A DNA stretch of 64,000 nucleotides from Thermostichus sp047462415 (GTDB lineage: Bacteria > Cyanobacteriota > Cyanobacteriia > Thermostichales > Thermostichaceae): positions 62,001-126,000 of the forward strand of contig NZ_JANSJE010000006.1 in assembly GCF_047462415.1 (NCBI RefSeq), read 5' to 3'. Below the pieces are notes generated by a model. It worked only from the letters and a program-made list of their open reading frames with translations. It ran no database searches and was not told the origin of the DNA. The translations under genes were made by a program, and so were the position numbers. This document shows, one piece after another, positions 8,500 to 17,610 of the stretch. Positions within the stretch are counted from its first letter, which is position 1. Each line of letters begins with the position of its first letter.

Positions 8500-10269
8500 T
8501 CATCCGGCTTGGCGGGCACCACGCTTTTTCGGATCCCCTTTGGGAATGGCGGCGATAAGGCGGCGGGTGTAGTCCTGCTGCGGCTGCCGGTAGATCTGGA
8601 AAGCAGGGCCGATTTCTTCGATGCGGCCTCGGTTCATGACCAGGATGCGGTCGCTCATGAACTTGACCACACTCAAGTCGTGGGAGATGAACAGGTAGGT
8701 CAGCCCCAGTTCCTCCTGCAGATCCTTGAGCAAGTTCAGCACCTGGGCCTGCACGGAGACATCCAGGGAAGACACCGCCTCATCGCAGACGACCAGGCGC
8801 GGCTCTGAGGCCAGGGCGCGGGCAATACAGATCCGCTGCCGCTGTCCTCCCGAAAATTGGTGGGGCAGCCGATCCAGCGCCTCGGGATCCAACCCAACTC
8901 GTTCAAACAGGCGTTGGGCTCGTGCCCGGCGCTCGGCGGCGTTTCTCCCAATCCCGTGCAGCGCCATCGGCTCCATGACGCTGGCTCCCACACTCATGCG
9001 CGGGTCCAAGGCAGCCGCCGGATCCTGAAAGATAAGCTGAATCTCGCGGCGGCGGCGGCGTAAGCGTTGAGGCGGCAGGCGGAGCCAATCCTCCCCGTTG
9101 TAGATTACCTGGCCGGAGCTGGCGCGGATCAGGCGCAGCAGGGTTCGCCCCAGGGTGGTTTTGCCGCAGCCGGACTCTCCCACCACCCCCAGGGTTTCCC
9201 CCGGATACAGGTCGAAGCTGATCCCGTCCACAGCCCGGATCTCGCCCACCTGCCGGCCCAATGGCCCGCGACGGACGGCATAGTGGGTGCGCAGATCCCG
9301 CACCTGCAACAGAGGGGGCTGGCTGCCTATCCGGCGCAGCCGTTCTTCCTCTTCGGCGGCTGGGATCTCCAGTTGCTGCCACCGCTCCTCGAGGGATCCC
9401 CCCTTCTCCTGAAAATCCTGGACGGTGGGCAGTCGCCGCAACCGCCGCTCCGACACCGGGCGGCAGGCCAGCAGGCCGCGGGTGTAGGGGTGCTGGGGAT
9501 TGCCAAAGATCTGCTCCACCGATCCTTGTTCCACAGCTTGGCCGCGGCACATCACCACCACCTGATCTGCCAATTCCGCCACCAAATTGAGGTCGTGGGT
9601 GATGAAGAGGATCGCCATCTGCCGCTGCTGTTGCAGATCCCGGAGCAGGCGCAAGATCTCGGCTTGTACCGTTACATCCAGAGCGGTGGTCGGCTCATCA
9701 GCAATCAACAGTTTGGGGTTGGAGGCGATGGCACAGGCAATAGCCGCCCGTTGAATTTGGCCGCCAGAGAGCTGATGGGGGTAGCGCTCCAGCATCTGGG
9801 GAGAAAGCTGCACCTCCTCAAACAGGCGGACGGCTTGGGCGCGGATCTCCGTCGGGGTTAGGGAGGTGTTGGCCCGCAGGGTTTCCTGCAATTGCTGGCC
9901 ACAGGTGTAGAGGGGGTTGAGGGCGGTGCTCGGCTCTTGGAAGATCATGGCGATCTGGGCTCCGCGGTAGCGCCGCCGTTCCTGGGGATCCAACCGCAGC
10001 CAGTCCACCGTGCCGTTGGGGCCCCTGAAGAGGATTTTGCCTTCCACCCGGGCCGAGCTGGGCAACAGATCGATCAGCGTCAGGGCAGTCATGGTTTTGC
10101 CGGATCCCGACTCCCCCACCAGGCCCAGAGTCTGGCCGATCCCTATCCGAAAAGACAGCCCATCCACCACCTCTGTCCTGCCAAGACCAACCGGGCGGCT
10201 GGGCAAGAAAACCCGTAGCCCTTGTACAGTCAACAGGGCAGCCTCGGCAACAAGAGCAGCATCAGCCAT
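8500..10269 (-). CDS. Fused dual ATP-binding protein of a dipeptide/oligopeptide-type ABC transporter
   Basis: About 589 residues from ATG 10269 (a GTG at 10311 is an alternative). Two complete ABC domains in tandem. First: Walker A GESGSGKT, signature LSGGQ, Walker B LLIADEPTTALD. Second: GESGCGKT, FSGGQRQR, LVVCDEAVSSLD. This is the DppD-DppF fusion architecture seen in YejF and GsiA, which energise uptake of peptides, glutathione or related substrates. Each half carries the oligopeptide-transporter C-terminal extension (NPQHPYTRGLLACRP). No permease or binding protein gene lies in the neighbourhood, so substrate cannot be deduced. Confidence 0.9.
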   Translation of the reverse strand: MADAALVAEAALLTVQGLRVFLPSRPVGLGRTEVVDGLSFRIGIGQTLGLVGESGSGKTMTALTLIDLLPSSARVEGKILFRGPNGTVDWLRLDPQERRRYRGAQIAMIFQEPSTALNPLYTCGQQLQETLRANTSLTPTEIRAQAVRLFEEVQLSPQMLERYPHQLSGGQIQRAAIACAIASNPKLLIADEPTTALDVTVQAEILRLLRDLQQQRQMAILFITHDLNLVAELADQVVVMCRGQAVEQGSVEQIFGNPQHPYTRGLLACRPVSERRLRRLPTVQDFQEKGGSLEERWQQLEIPAAEEEERLRRIGSQPPLLQVRDLRTHYAVRRGPLGRQVGEIRAVDGISFDLYPGETLGVVGESGCGKTTLGRTLLRLIRASSGQVIYNGEDWLRLPPQRLRRRRREIQLIFQDPAAALDPRMSVGASVMEPMALHGIGRNAAERRARAQRLFERVGLDPEALDRLPHQFSGGQRQRICIARALASEPRLVVCDEAVSSLDVSVQAQVLNLLKDLQEELGLTYLFISHDLSVVKFMSDRILVMNRGRIEEIGPAFQIYRQPQQDYTRRLIAAIPKGDPKKRGARQAG

Positions 10270-10727
10270 GGCGACTATGGCAATAGGAGGATTGGCAGGA
10301 TTATAGACCACTGACCCCGGCTGCCCAAGTTCTCTCCAGTTCCCAAGGGGAGGTTGAGGGCTTTGGGGTTTGCAGCAGGCTTGCCTTTTAAGAACTCAAA
10401 TGAGAGATTTCAGCAGGTGTCCAGGAAGTGTCGATAGTATAGAGAGATTATAGAGAGATATAGATATATAGGTTAGATTGTGAGGCACAAGCTGCCCTCA
10501 TCGCTAGACACGCTTATCGGAGAAGATCCTGAGAAGCTCGTAGATTTAGACAGCACCCATAGCCAAACTCGGTAAAACTACCATTGGCGATTTCCTCGAA
10601 AGCTTTGCATGGATCACCCCGGATTTTGATCGTCAAAATACGTGATCCTCGCGATGGCTATCCAAGGGCACTTCCGGCATTCTATAGGCTAGGTTTATAA
10701 ATTCTGACTTCAGATGGCGAGGTTAAG
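10270..10727. other. Long intergenic region upstream of a small ORF
   Basis: About 450 bases without a supported gene, more AT-rich than its surroundings (for example the TAGAGAGA/TATAGATATATAGG stretch near 10440-10470). It separates divergent genes. TATAGGCTAGG and TTTATAAATT just before 10728 could hold the promoter of the 66-residue ORF. I see no tRNA or known riboswitch. Confidence 0.4.
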
Positions 10728-10928
10728 ATGAGCATTCCGGAGATCCTCGATGAAGTTTTAAAATCCTCGATTCTAACTCCACAGCAGGAGTCCAGCATTA
10801 ACCAAATCCTCTGGGAAAGAAGCTATGATCCATCCGACCTAGAAGCTCTGGACGAGCTGGTTGAAGCCATTCTGCGCCAAGAGGTGAAGGCTACTTCCGA
10901 TCCTTGTAAAAAGCCCGGCCTTGATTGA
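10728..10928 (+). CDS. Small acidic protein of unknown function
   Basis: 66 residues beginning MSIPEILDEVLKSSILTPQQE and ending CKKPGLD. Predicted mostly helical, acidic, without membrane segment. The pattern ILTPQQESSINQILW...DLEALDELVEAI is typical of short conserved cyanobacterial proteins of unknown role, but I cannot name a family. An AGGTTAAG lies just upstream of the ATG. The gene stands alone, with a long AT-rich leader before it and a strong hairpin behind it. Confidence 0.55.
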   Translation: MSIPEILDEVLKSSILTPQQESSINQILWERSYDPSDLEALDELVEAILRQEVKATSDPCKKPGLD

Positions 10929-10972
10929 AGACAGTGCCCAGATCGGGTCTAGAACTTGCCCTGTAGTTTAGT

Positions 10973-11013
10973 GGGGGGCGGAAGAGCCCTCAAGAGAGCC
11001 GTCTCCGCCCCCC
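10973..11013. terminator. Strong GC hairpin downstream of the 66-residue ORF
   Basis: GGGGGGCGGA (10973-10982) pairs perfectly with TCCGCCCCCC (11004-11013) around a 21-base loop. It lies 45 bases after the small ORF. No T run follows on the plus strand, so it is a terminator-like or structured-RNA candidate rather than a classical intrinsic terminator. Confidence 0.4.
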
Positions 11014-11116
11014 GCATGGTGACGAGCTTGAACCCCTTGAGAGGGTGCCCCCGTCCTGTCCAGCCTTCTGGGATAGATCTACGGATGGGGCAGGGATCCC
11101 TGTAGCTAGCCCTACC

Positions 11117-11761
11117 CTACTGCGGATACCACTGCTTTTGCCAAGCGCGCATCTGCTGGATCTCCGTCTGCTGGGTAACCGCAATCGCCTCTGCCAGTTG
11201 ACGGATCTCGGGGCGCTTGGATTTCTTCAGTGCCTCTCCGGCCATGCTCAAAGCCCCCTCGTGGTGCTGGATCATCGCCTGCAGAAATCGCCGGTCAAAC
11301 TCTCGGTCGGCGGATCCCAGGTCTGTATCCATGCGCATGTGGGAGATCATTTCTGGGGTCATGGCCATCAGGTGCCCCATTTCCTCGTGCCACATCATGG
11401 GATCCTGTGGAGCTTGTGGGTACCAGCTCAGCCGCCACGCCCGCATTTGCTCGATTTCTTGGCTTTGGGCCGTCAAGATAGCCTCTGCCAATTGACGAAT
11501 TTCCCGCCGCCGGGATTTTTGCAGGGCTTCTTCAGCCATGCTCACAGCTCCCTCATGATGGAGGATCATGGCGTCGAGGAAGCGCAGATCAAAGGATTCA
11601 TCTGCAGGGCCGAGGCTCATCAGGTGAGCCATGGGGACAGAGGGATCCCTATTGGTGTCGTGGGAAGCGGCCTCTGTCCTCACCCCCCCGCCAACCCACG
11701 GAGTGCTGAGGACAAATGCGCCGGCAAGGAGCAGACCACGGGCAGTCTTGTTGAAGAGCAT
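11117..11761 (-). CDS. Secreted DUF305 protein with duplicated domain
   Basis: 214 residues. An N-terminal signal-like segment (GLLLAGAFVLSTPWVGG) is followed by two copies of the DUF305 ferritin-like helical unit. Copy one: FDLRFLDAMILHHEGAVSMAEEAL...EIEQMRAWRLSWYP. Copy two: FDRRFLQAMIQHHEGALSMAGEAL...EIQQMRAWQKQWYP. Each carries the DAM/QAMIxHHxGA motif. The family is periplasmic or secreted and is often near metal (copper) homeostasis genes; function is not established. Here neighbours (a methyltransferase and a small ORF) give no clue. The internal duplication is clear at residue level. Confidence 0.85.
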   Translation of the reverse strand: MLFNKTARGLLLAGAFVLSTPWVGGGVRTEAASHDTNRDPSVPMAHLMSLGPADESFDLRFLDAMILHHEGAVSMAEEALQKSRRREIRQLAEAILTAQSQEIEQMRAWRLSWYPQAPQDPMMWHEEMGHLMAMTPEMISHMRMDTDLGSADREFDRRFLQAMIQHHEGALSMAGEALKKSKRPEIRQLAEAIAVTQQTEIQQMRAWQKQWYPQ

Positions 11762-11826
11762 CGCTATTTCTTCCTGGCGACAACGGCCTTGTATTCTACA
11801 GCCTCTCCCCTACTCCCTTTGGGGAG

Positions 11827-13134
11827 TTAGGAAGCAACTCGGAGAACTAAGCGGTCGGCTTCCCACTGTTGAAACAGATGAAGGACGTGCTCGGCTCTCT
11901 CGGCGTGCTGATCCAAAATCTCGCTGCCGGAGCGGGCTTGGTTGGCCAGAGGCAGCAGCAGCTCCACCACCTGGTGGCGGCTGGAGGCGATCATCTTGCC
12001 AGGGATCCGAGCAATGGGCCAGAAGATGTCCATCTTTTGGGTCACAATCTGGGCCGGATCCACCTTGCCCAGCAGATCCGAAAGGGGGATCTTTTGATCC
12101 CAGTAGCGCACCTGGCCGTGCTGGAGAAAGAGGGGGTTAAGCTGCCAACGGGAGCTACGGAAAAACTCGGCTGTGAAGGGATCCCAGTTGGCCACCTTCT
12201 TGCCCTGGTGGCAGCACCAAAAGAGATTTTGCGTGTGGTAGAGGGGCTCCAAGTACTCGATGACCCGCAGTTGATCAATGCGGGCGAGGGCCTCGTAGCG
12301 GCGGTGGAACTCCGGGTGGGTGGCGGCAATTAAGGGCTTGGCATTCCAATAGTCCAAGTAGGGGGCAACATCGATAAACTCCAGACCCGCCTGGGCCAAA
12401 AGGTCGGGGATCTCGCCGATGTCAAAAGGAATGTCGTTGGCATGGAAGAAGTTATCGACGATGTTCTCATCTGGTAAGTAGTATTCCTCGTGGGCCTTGG
12501 CATGCCGGGCCAGCATGGAACTGGGATGGGCTGCCTTTAACAATTGCCGCACAAATTCGATCTTTTCCGGGGTGGCCGGCGGAGTAATCCCCAGCAGCTC
12601 CAGAGCGCGGCGAATGCGGTAGAGGTGCCAACGGCCAGAACGGTTGTAGAGCATCAGCGCCATTACCCCCTCGGGAGCTAGGCGCGAGGCCAAGTTTCTC
12701 AAAGCCTTGACCGGATCGGCGGTGTGGTGGATCACCCCATAGGAGCTGATCATGTCGAAGCTCCCCTCCGGCCAAGTGGAGGGATCCATCAGATCCCCAT
12801 AGTGCACTGAGCAGTTGCGCAGGCCGTGGTACTTGATCCGTTTTTGGGCGATCTCCAGAGCCGGGCGGCTGAGATCGATCCCGACCACGGCGCCGTAGCC
12901 GGGGTTGCTGGCGGCAATGCCGTGCACCTCCCAGCCGGTGCCGCAGCCGGCCACCAAAAACCTGGCCCCGCTGGGCTCTTGCAAGGTGCGGGTGCGAGCA
13001 TATTGGGCGAGGATGTAGCTGCCCAGACTGGAAAAGCCCTCAAAGGGCCGGTCGTAGGGAACGGGCGGGTAGGGAAACGCCTCGTACTGGGCTTGCACCG
13101 CCTGGGTGATCTCCGCTTCGTTGGCCAAAGCCAC
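11827..13134 (-). CDS. Class I SAM-dependent methyltransferase
   Basis: 435 residues. Rossmann methyltransferase core in the N-terminal half: FLVAGCGTGWEVHGIA (motif I), VVGIDLSRPALEIA, then FDMISSYGVIHHTADPVKALRNLASRLAPEGVMALMLY (motifs II-III). The C-terminal 200 residues are unassigned but similar composites occur in cyanobacterial methyltransferases following an N-terminal YEAFPYPP motif. Substrate is unknown. Start is GTG at 13134 with GGGAGG just upstream; a TTG six bases further in is equally possible. Confidence 0.85.
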   Translation of the reverse strand: MALANEAEITQAVQAQYEAFPYPPVPYDRPFEGFSSLGSYILAQYARTRTLQEPSGARFLVAGCGTGWEVHGIAASNPGYGAVVGIDLSRPALEIAQKRIKYHGLRNCSVHYGDLMDPSTWPEGSFDMISSYGVIHHTADPVKALRNLASRLAPEGVMALMLYNRSGRWHLYRIRRALELLGITPPATPEKIEFVRQLLKAAHPSSMLARHAKAHEEYYLPDENIVDNFFHANDIPFDIGEIPDLLAQAGLEFIDVAPYLDYWNAKPLIAATHPEFHRRYEALARIDQLRVIEYLEPLYHTQNLFWCCHQGKKVANWDPFTAEFFRSSRWQLNPLFLQHGQVRYWDQKIPLSDLLGKVDPAQIVTQKMDIFWPIARIPGKMIASSRHQVVELLLPLANQARSGSEILDQHAERAEHVLHLFQQWEADRLVLRVAS

Positions 13135-13233
13135 GTCCTCCCACCTCTTCCCCCCTATCCTAAGAGTCTTTGTAGGTTTTTAGACCGGTTTTGGCCGTCA
13201 AGTCGGCCCGTGTCGGTCGGCAGCAGGGCACGG

Positions 13234-14616
13234 CTAGGCTGCGGTCAAACTGTGGGCAGCTCGCCGGTAGGCTTCCTCCAGCGTCTCTGCCAGAGTGGGG
13301 TGAACGTGCACCAGGCGGGCCAGCTCTTGCACCGTGGCGCGGCGGGCGATGGCCTGGGCCGCCTCGTGGATGAGATCCGCAGCATGCGGCCCAAAGATGT
13401 GGGATCCCAGCAAAAGCCCTGCCTCCTTATCGAAGACCAGCTTGACCATGCCCTCCGTCTCGCCAGAGGCGATGGCCTTGGAGTTGCCACCAAAGTAGGT
13501 GCGCACCGTGCCCACGCTGTAGCCCTCGGCTTTGGCCTGCGGCTCGGTTAGCCCCACAAAGCCCATCTCCGGGTGGGTGAACACCGCCGCCGGGATGCTC
13601 AAGTAATCCATATAGGCGGAGCGGCCACAGATGTTTTCCACCGCCACCCGCCCCTGGGCTGCCGCCGCGTGGGCCAGCATCAGCTTGCCCGTCACATCGC
13701 CAATGGCCCAGAGGTGGGGCAATTCGGTGGCCATGCGGCTATCTACGGGTACAAAGCCGCGCTTGTCCGTGATAACCCCCAGCTCCGCCAGGCCCAGCCC
13801 TTCTGAGACCGGGATCCGACCGGCGGCCACCAGGCAGCCATCCACCTGCAGTGTCTCGCCATTAGAGAGGTGGATCGTCACCGGCTGGCCAGGGATCACC
13901 TGCTTGGCCAGCACGCCCACATAGGTCTGGATTTGCCTGGGTTTGATCAGCACCCGCTGGGCCAGGCGGGCAATGTCGGGGTCAAAGGCCGGCATCAGGG
14001 TCTCCAGGGCCTCGATGAGAATGACCTGGGATCCCAGCGCCGTGTAGACGTCGGCAAACTCCTGGCCAATGTAGCCGCTGCCGATGATGGCCAGCCGCTC
14101 CGGGATCCACTCCAACCGCACCGCCTCGTCGCTGGTAAAGACCGTGCGGCCATCTACTTGGATCCCCGGCGGCACAAAGGGTCGGGAACCTGTGGCCAGA
14201 ATCACATCCCGCGCCGTGTAGGTTCGAGATCCCTTCTCTTCCTGGACTTCAACCATTTGGGATCCCGCCAGCCTGCCCCGCCCTCGCAGGATTGTTACCC
14301 CCAGCTTCTCCAGGGAGCGAGTCATGTCGGCGCGGATCTTCTCCACCACCTGGGTGGCGTGATTGGCAATCGCCCCCCGGTCAGCCTGGACGGATCCCAC
14401 TTGGATGCCCAGCCCAGCGCTGTGTTGCAGTTCCCGCAGGCGGCCGGAGGCGGCCAGCAGAGCCTTGGAGGGGATGCAGCCGCGGTTGATACAGGTGCCG
14501 CCCATTTCCGCACCTTCGACGATGGCGGTTTTGAGGCCGGATTCGACGGCATGCAGCGCCGCGCCGTGGCCGCCGACGCCGGCACCAATGATGATCAAGT
14601 CAAAATCGAAGCTCAT
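13234..14616 (-). CDS. lpdA: Dihydrolipoyl dehydrogenase (E3)
   Basis: 460 residues. FAD-binding GAGVGGHGAA at residue 11, redox-active disulfide CINRGC (Cys42 and Cys47), NAD-binding GSGYIGQEFADVY, second FAD motif LWAIGDVTG, and C-terminal HVHPTLAETLEEA containing the His-Glu dyad of the disulfide oxidoreductase dimer interface. The E3 subunit reoxidises dihydrolipoamide for pyruvate dehydrogenase and the glycine cleavage system. No E1 or E2 gene lies next to it, as usual in cyanobacteria where lpd is separate. Confidence 0.93.
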   Translation of the reverse strand: MSFDFDLIIIGAGVGGHGAALHAVESGLKTAIVEGAEMGGTCINRGCIPSKALLAASGRLRELQHSAGLGIQVGSVQADRGAIANHATQVVEKIRADMTRSLEKLGVTILRGRGRLAGSQMVEVQEEKGSRTYTARDVILATGSRPFVPPGIQVDGRTVFTSDEAVRLEWIPERLAIIGSGYIGQEFADVYTALGSQVILIEALETLMPAFDPDIARLAQRVLIKPRQIQTYVGVLAKQVIPGQPVTIHLSNGETLQVDGCLVAAGRIPVSEGLGLAELGVITDKRGFVPVDSRMATELPHLWAIGDVTGKLMLAHAAAAQGRVAVENICGRSAYMDYLSIPAAVFTHPEMGFVGLTEPQAKAEGYSVGTVRTYFGGNSKAIASGETEGMVKLVFDKEAGLLLGSHIFGPHAADLIHEAAQAIARRATVQELARLVHVHPTLAETLEEAYRRAAHSLTAA

Positions 14617-14760
14617 GGCGAGACTTGGATAACCGGTGCCTCATTTTCTCATCTTGTTGGCCTTCCCAGGAACCTGGCTGAGAGCATCCAAACCATGAGG
14701 TAGCATAGGGTCGCCTGCCCAGTTGACAGGAGGCTGGCGGGGTGGGAACGGGGGGTGCGC

Positions 14761-15540
14761 ATGGAACTGCAAGCTTTGATTTTCGACGTGGATGGCACGC
14801 TGGCGGATACGGAGCGGGATGGGCACCGCGTGGCCTTCAACGCCGCCTTTGCCGAGGCAGGCTTGGACTGGCACTGGTCGGTGGAGCTCTACGGCCAGCT
14901 CCTGGCTATTACGGGCGGCAAAGAGCGCATTCGCCACTTCGTCGAGACCTGTCAGCCGCCGCTGCCTGCCGGGGAAGACCTGACGGCCCTAATAGCCCGG
15001 CTGCACCAGGCCAAGACCCGCCACTACACAGCTCTGCTAGCCCAAGGAGGGATCCCCTTGCGCCCCGGAGTCAAGCGCCTCTTGCAGGAGGCCAGAGCCG
15101 CCGGGATCCGCCTGGCCATCGCCACCACCACCACGCCCGAAAACGTGACGGCCCTTCTGGAGCACACCCTGCCGGAGAGCCTGAGCTGGTTTGAGGTGAT
15201 CGCTGCCGGCGATATTGTCCCCGCCAAAAAGCCCGCCCCCGACATCTACTTCTACACGCTGGAACAGATGGGGCTGCGCCCCCAGGAGTGCCTGGCCTTT
15301 GAGGACTCTGAGAACGGGCTGCGCTCGGCCCAGCAGGCGGGCATCCCCGCCGTGGTGACGGTTAACGATTACACCCGGGAGCAAGACTTTTCCGGAGCAG
15401 CCTTGGTGCTGGATCACCTGGGGGAGCCTGAGTTGCCGTTTCAGGTGCTGGCGGGAAGGGCGGGATCCCACCGCTACTTCACCCTGGAGCTGGCCCGCCA
15501 GGTTCATGCCCAAGCCATCCACTCTGAGGTAGAAAACTAA
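14761..15540 (+). CDS. HAD-superfamily hydrolase, CbbY-like
   Basis: 259 residues from ATG 14761 (GTG at 14755 is also possible). HAD motif I DVDGTLADTE, motif II in IATTTTPENV, motif III KKPAPDIY and motif IV FEDSENGLRSA, with a helical cap between. Sequence layout (LIFDVDGTLADTERDGHRVAFN) is that of CbbY/Gph-type sugar phosphatases, such as those removing xylulose bisphosphate that inhibits Rubisco. Exact substrate is inferred only from family. The stop overlaps the ATG of the next gene by one base (TAATG), so the two are probably translationally coupled. Confidence 0.85.
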   Translation: MELQALIFDVDGTLADTERDGHRVAFNAAFAEAGLDWHWSVELYGQLLAITGGKERIRHFVETCQPPLPAGEDLTALIARLHQAKTRHYTALLAQGGIPLRPGVKRLLQEARAAGIRLAIATTTTPENVTALLEHTLPESLSWFEVIAAGDIVPAKKPAPDIYFYTLEQMGLRPQECLAFEDSENGLRSAQQAGIPAVVTVNDYTREQDFSGAALVLDHLGEPELPFQVLAGRAGSHRYFTLELARQVHAQAIHSEVEN

Positions 15541-16394
15541 TGCCGGAGGCAGGGAGCGAAGACCTGCAGCAGCGCCTAGAAGCCCATCTGCGACAGGTGG
15601 CCCAGCCGCGGGATCCCGACTGGTCGCCCCTGGGCCACAGCCAGGTGGAGCGCTACATCCAAGAGGAGCTTTCCCGCTATGGCCCTGTGGAATCTTTCTC
15701 CTTCGAGGCTCGGGGCTGCCAGCACCGCAACTGGATCTTGAAATTGCCGGGATCCCATCCCCGCCGATCGCCCGTTCTGGTCGGGGCTCATTTTGACGCT
15801 GCCCCGGCCACCCCTGGAGCCGACGACAACGCCAGCGGTGTGGCGGTGCTGCTGGAGCTGGCCCGCCATTTTGCCACCCATCCCGCCCTTTCCTCCCTGT
15901 GGCTAGTGGCCTTTGACCTAGAAGAGCGGGGCCTGCTGGGGAGCAAGGCCTACGCGCGCTTTCTTAGACAACAGCGCCAACCCCTGCGGCTGATGCTCTC
16001 TCTGGAGATGCTGGGCTACCGCGATCCCACGCCCGGATCCCAGCGCTACCCCGCCGGCCTGGAGCGGCTCTACCCTGACCGGGGGGATTACATTGGCCTG
16101 ATTGGCAACTGGCCCGCCCTGGGGAATCTGCTGAGGCTACAGCACAGTTTTCAGCAGGCGGGGATCCCGTGTTGCTGGTTGCCAGCCGGCCAGCGGGGTT
16201 TGATCCTGCCGCTTACCCGCCTTAGCGACCACTCCCCCTTTTGGGATGTAGGCTACCCCGCGGTTATGGTGACCGACACCGCCTTCTTGCGCAACCCCCA
16301 CTACCACAAGCTCAGCGACACCCTTGAGACCCTAGATCTTGACTTTTTACTGGGGGTCTGCCAGGGCTTGAGGCAAGGTCTTGGATCCCTCTAG
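15540..16394 (+). CDS. M28-family zinc aminopeptidase-like protein
   Basis: 284 residues. Metal-binding blocks of M28 peptidases: VGAHFDAAPATPGADDNASG (His and bridging Asp), the catalytic Glu pair in DLEERGLLGSKAYA, Asp/Glu in SLEMLGY, and the last His in HYHKLSDTLETLD. These support a co-catalytic two-zinc exopeptidase; glutaminyl cyclase-like activity is possible in this family. No signal peptide is evident, so it is probably cytoplasmic. It overlaps the preceding HAD gene by one base and is followed by repeats. Confidence 0.85.
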   Translation: MPEAGSEDLQQRLEAHLRQVAQPRDPDWSPLGHSQVERYIQEELSRYGPVESFSFEARGCQHRNWILKLPGSHPRRSPVLVGAHFDAAPATPGADDNASGVAVLLELARHFATHPALSSLWLVAFDLEERGLLGSKAYARFLRQQRQPLRLMLSLEMLGYRDPTPGSQRYPAGLERLYPDRGDYIGLIGNWPALGNLLRLQHSFQQAGIPCCWLPAGQRGLILPLTRLSDHSPFWDVGYPAVMVTDTAFLRNPHYHKLSDTLETLDLDFLLGVCQGLRQGLGSL

Positions 16395-16413
16395 CCGCGA
16401 CCTCGATTCCCAA

Positions 16414-16565
16414 CTCCCCTCTCCCTGAGGGAGAGGGGCTGGGGGTGAGGGATGTCCCTGAGGGAGAGGGGCTGGGGGTGGTCGCGTGAGCGGCGCGGAG
16501 CGCTTGGGATGTCCCTGAGGGAGAGGGGCTGGGGGTGAAGGCCAGCGGCGCGGGGCGCTTGGGCA
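16414..16565. repeat. Compound repeat: three type A hairpins with two type B palindromes
   Basis: CCCTGAGGGAGAGGGGCTGGGGGTG occurs three times in tandem (the first as CTCCCCTCTCCCTGAGGG), separated by units with GAGCGGCGCGGAGCGCTTGG or GCGGCGCGGGGCGCTTGG. The second type B copy has one changed base. The array fills the gap after the M28 peptidase gene. It is not a CRISPR array: unit spacing is irregular and the spacers are themselves repeats. Confidence 0.8.
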
Positions 16566-16721
16566 GGCCTCCTCAGTACGGAGATCGCTCCAGGAGTTTC
16601 GCGATCCCTCGACTTCCCCTGAGGCGGCAGAGGGAGATAATGGGCGGCATGGGCAAAGAGGGGAAAAGCTTGCCAAAAGCTGCCCTCAACCTTCTCGGCC
16701 AAAACTTTCCCAGGAGCTTTT

Positions 16722-17483
16722 ATGAGTGCCTTCGCCCAAGCCCCCAAAAAGTGCGTCTCTGCCGTTTTCAAAGAAGAAGCCAAAGTCCAAGAGTGCATCC
16801 AGCGCCTGCTCAACCGCGGCATCCCCAACGATCGCATCTCCATCATTGGCCGCAATTTTCAAACGGAAGCCAAAATCAGCGGCTTTATCACCCGCAAGGA
16901 TGTGGTTCTCGACGGGTTGACCAGCGGCGCCATTTATGGATCCCTGTTTGGATCCCTGTTGGGGCTACTTACAGGGGTAGGGGTGCTGTTTATTCCCTTT
17001 TTGGGAGCGGTGGTGGCCGCCGGGCCCTTGGGAGCGGCGCTGCTGGGGGCAACCGGTGGCGCTCTCTACGGGGCGCTGGGAGCGGGGCTGGGATCCGCCC
17101 TCATTGCCCTGGGCATGCCGCAGGAGAAAGCTGCCATCTACCAAACCCGGGTGCAAGCAGGTGAGTTCCTCTTGGTGGTGCAGGTGCCGGAGGAAAAAGC
17201 CGGCGAAATCTACTTGCTGTTGCAAAGTGCCGGCGGCGAAGAGGTGGCCACTGCCGACTTGAACTTGCCCAGTGAGCCAGAAGGCAACCTGACGCCGGAG
17301 ACCATCTCCCCAGAAATCCGCGCCGATCTCTCAGAAGAAGCCCAGCAAACCTTTGTGGAAGCCTATAACCAGGCCAAGGCAGAGGGCAACCCCGTCGCCC
17401 AAGCGCTGCTCAAGGCTTGGGAAAAGGTTAAACAAGTTTTCACAAGGGACGACAAGGGGATCTTTTCCAGGCGCAAGCCCTAG
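16722..17483 (+). CDS. Stress-type protein: glycine-zipper membrane domain plus C-terminal ChaB domain
   Basis: 253 residues in three parts. Residues 1-65 resemble the general-stress-protein 17M-like fold (CVSAVFKEEAKVQECIQRLLNRGIPNDRISIIG). Residues about 65-145 are Gly/Ala-rich with GxxxG spacing (GAIYGSLFGSLLGLLTG, GAALLGATGGALYGALGAGLG), expected to insert in or bind membrane. Residues about 195-245 (ADLSEEAQQTFVEAYNQAKAEG...ALLKAWEKVK) match the ChaB domain, named after an E. coli cation-transport regulator gene neighbour. Function is unknown. It precedes the DnaJ-like chaperone in the same direction, with about 130 bases between. Confidence 0.75.
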   Translation: MSAFAQAPKKCVSAVFKEEAKVQECIQRLLNRGIPNDRISIIGRNFQTEAKISGFITRKDVVLDGLTSGAIYGSLFGSLLGLLTGVGVLFIPFLGAVVAAGPLGAALLGATGGALYGALGAGLGSALIALGMPQEKAAIYQTRVQAGEFLLVVQVPEEKAGEIYLLLQSAGGEEVATADLNLPSEPEGNLTPETISPEIRADLSEEAQQTFVEAYNQAKAEGNPVAQALLKAWEKVKQVFTRDDKGIFSRRKP

Positions 17484-17610
17484 CCCAGATAGCTTCTCAA
17501 CAGCAGGGGCAGAGCCAACTGCCCCGCCGTGGCTCCGTCTCTTCAATACCCACTTTACATTCTGAGAAGTATCCTGAAAAGCCTTAACCTGATTTCGTAG
17601 GGGTGAGCTT

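Noticed and set aside
10929..11116. SRP RNA (ffs) or tmRNA in the hairpin region
   Set aside because: The hairpin lacks the conserved SRP loop sequence (GGAA tetraloop with GNAR pattern) and no tRNA-like ends are seen.
16414..16565. Possible CRISPR array
   Set aside because: Irregular spacing, only three units, spacers that are copies of another dispersed repeat, and no cas genes in the window.
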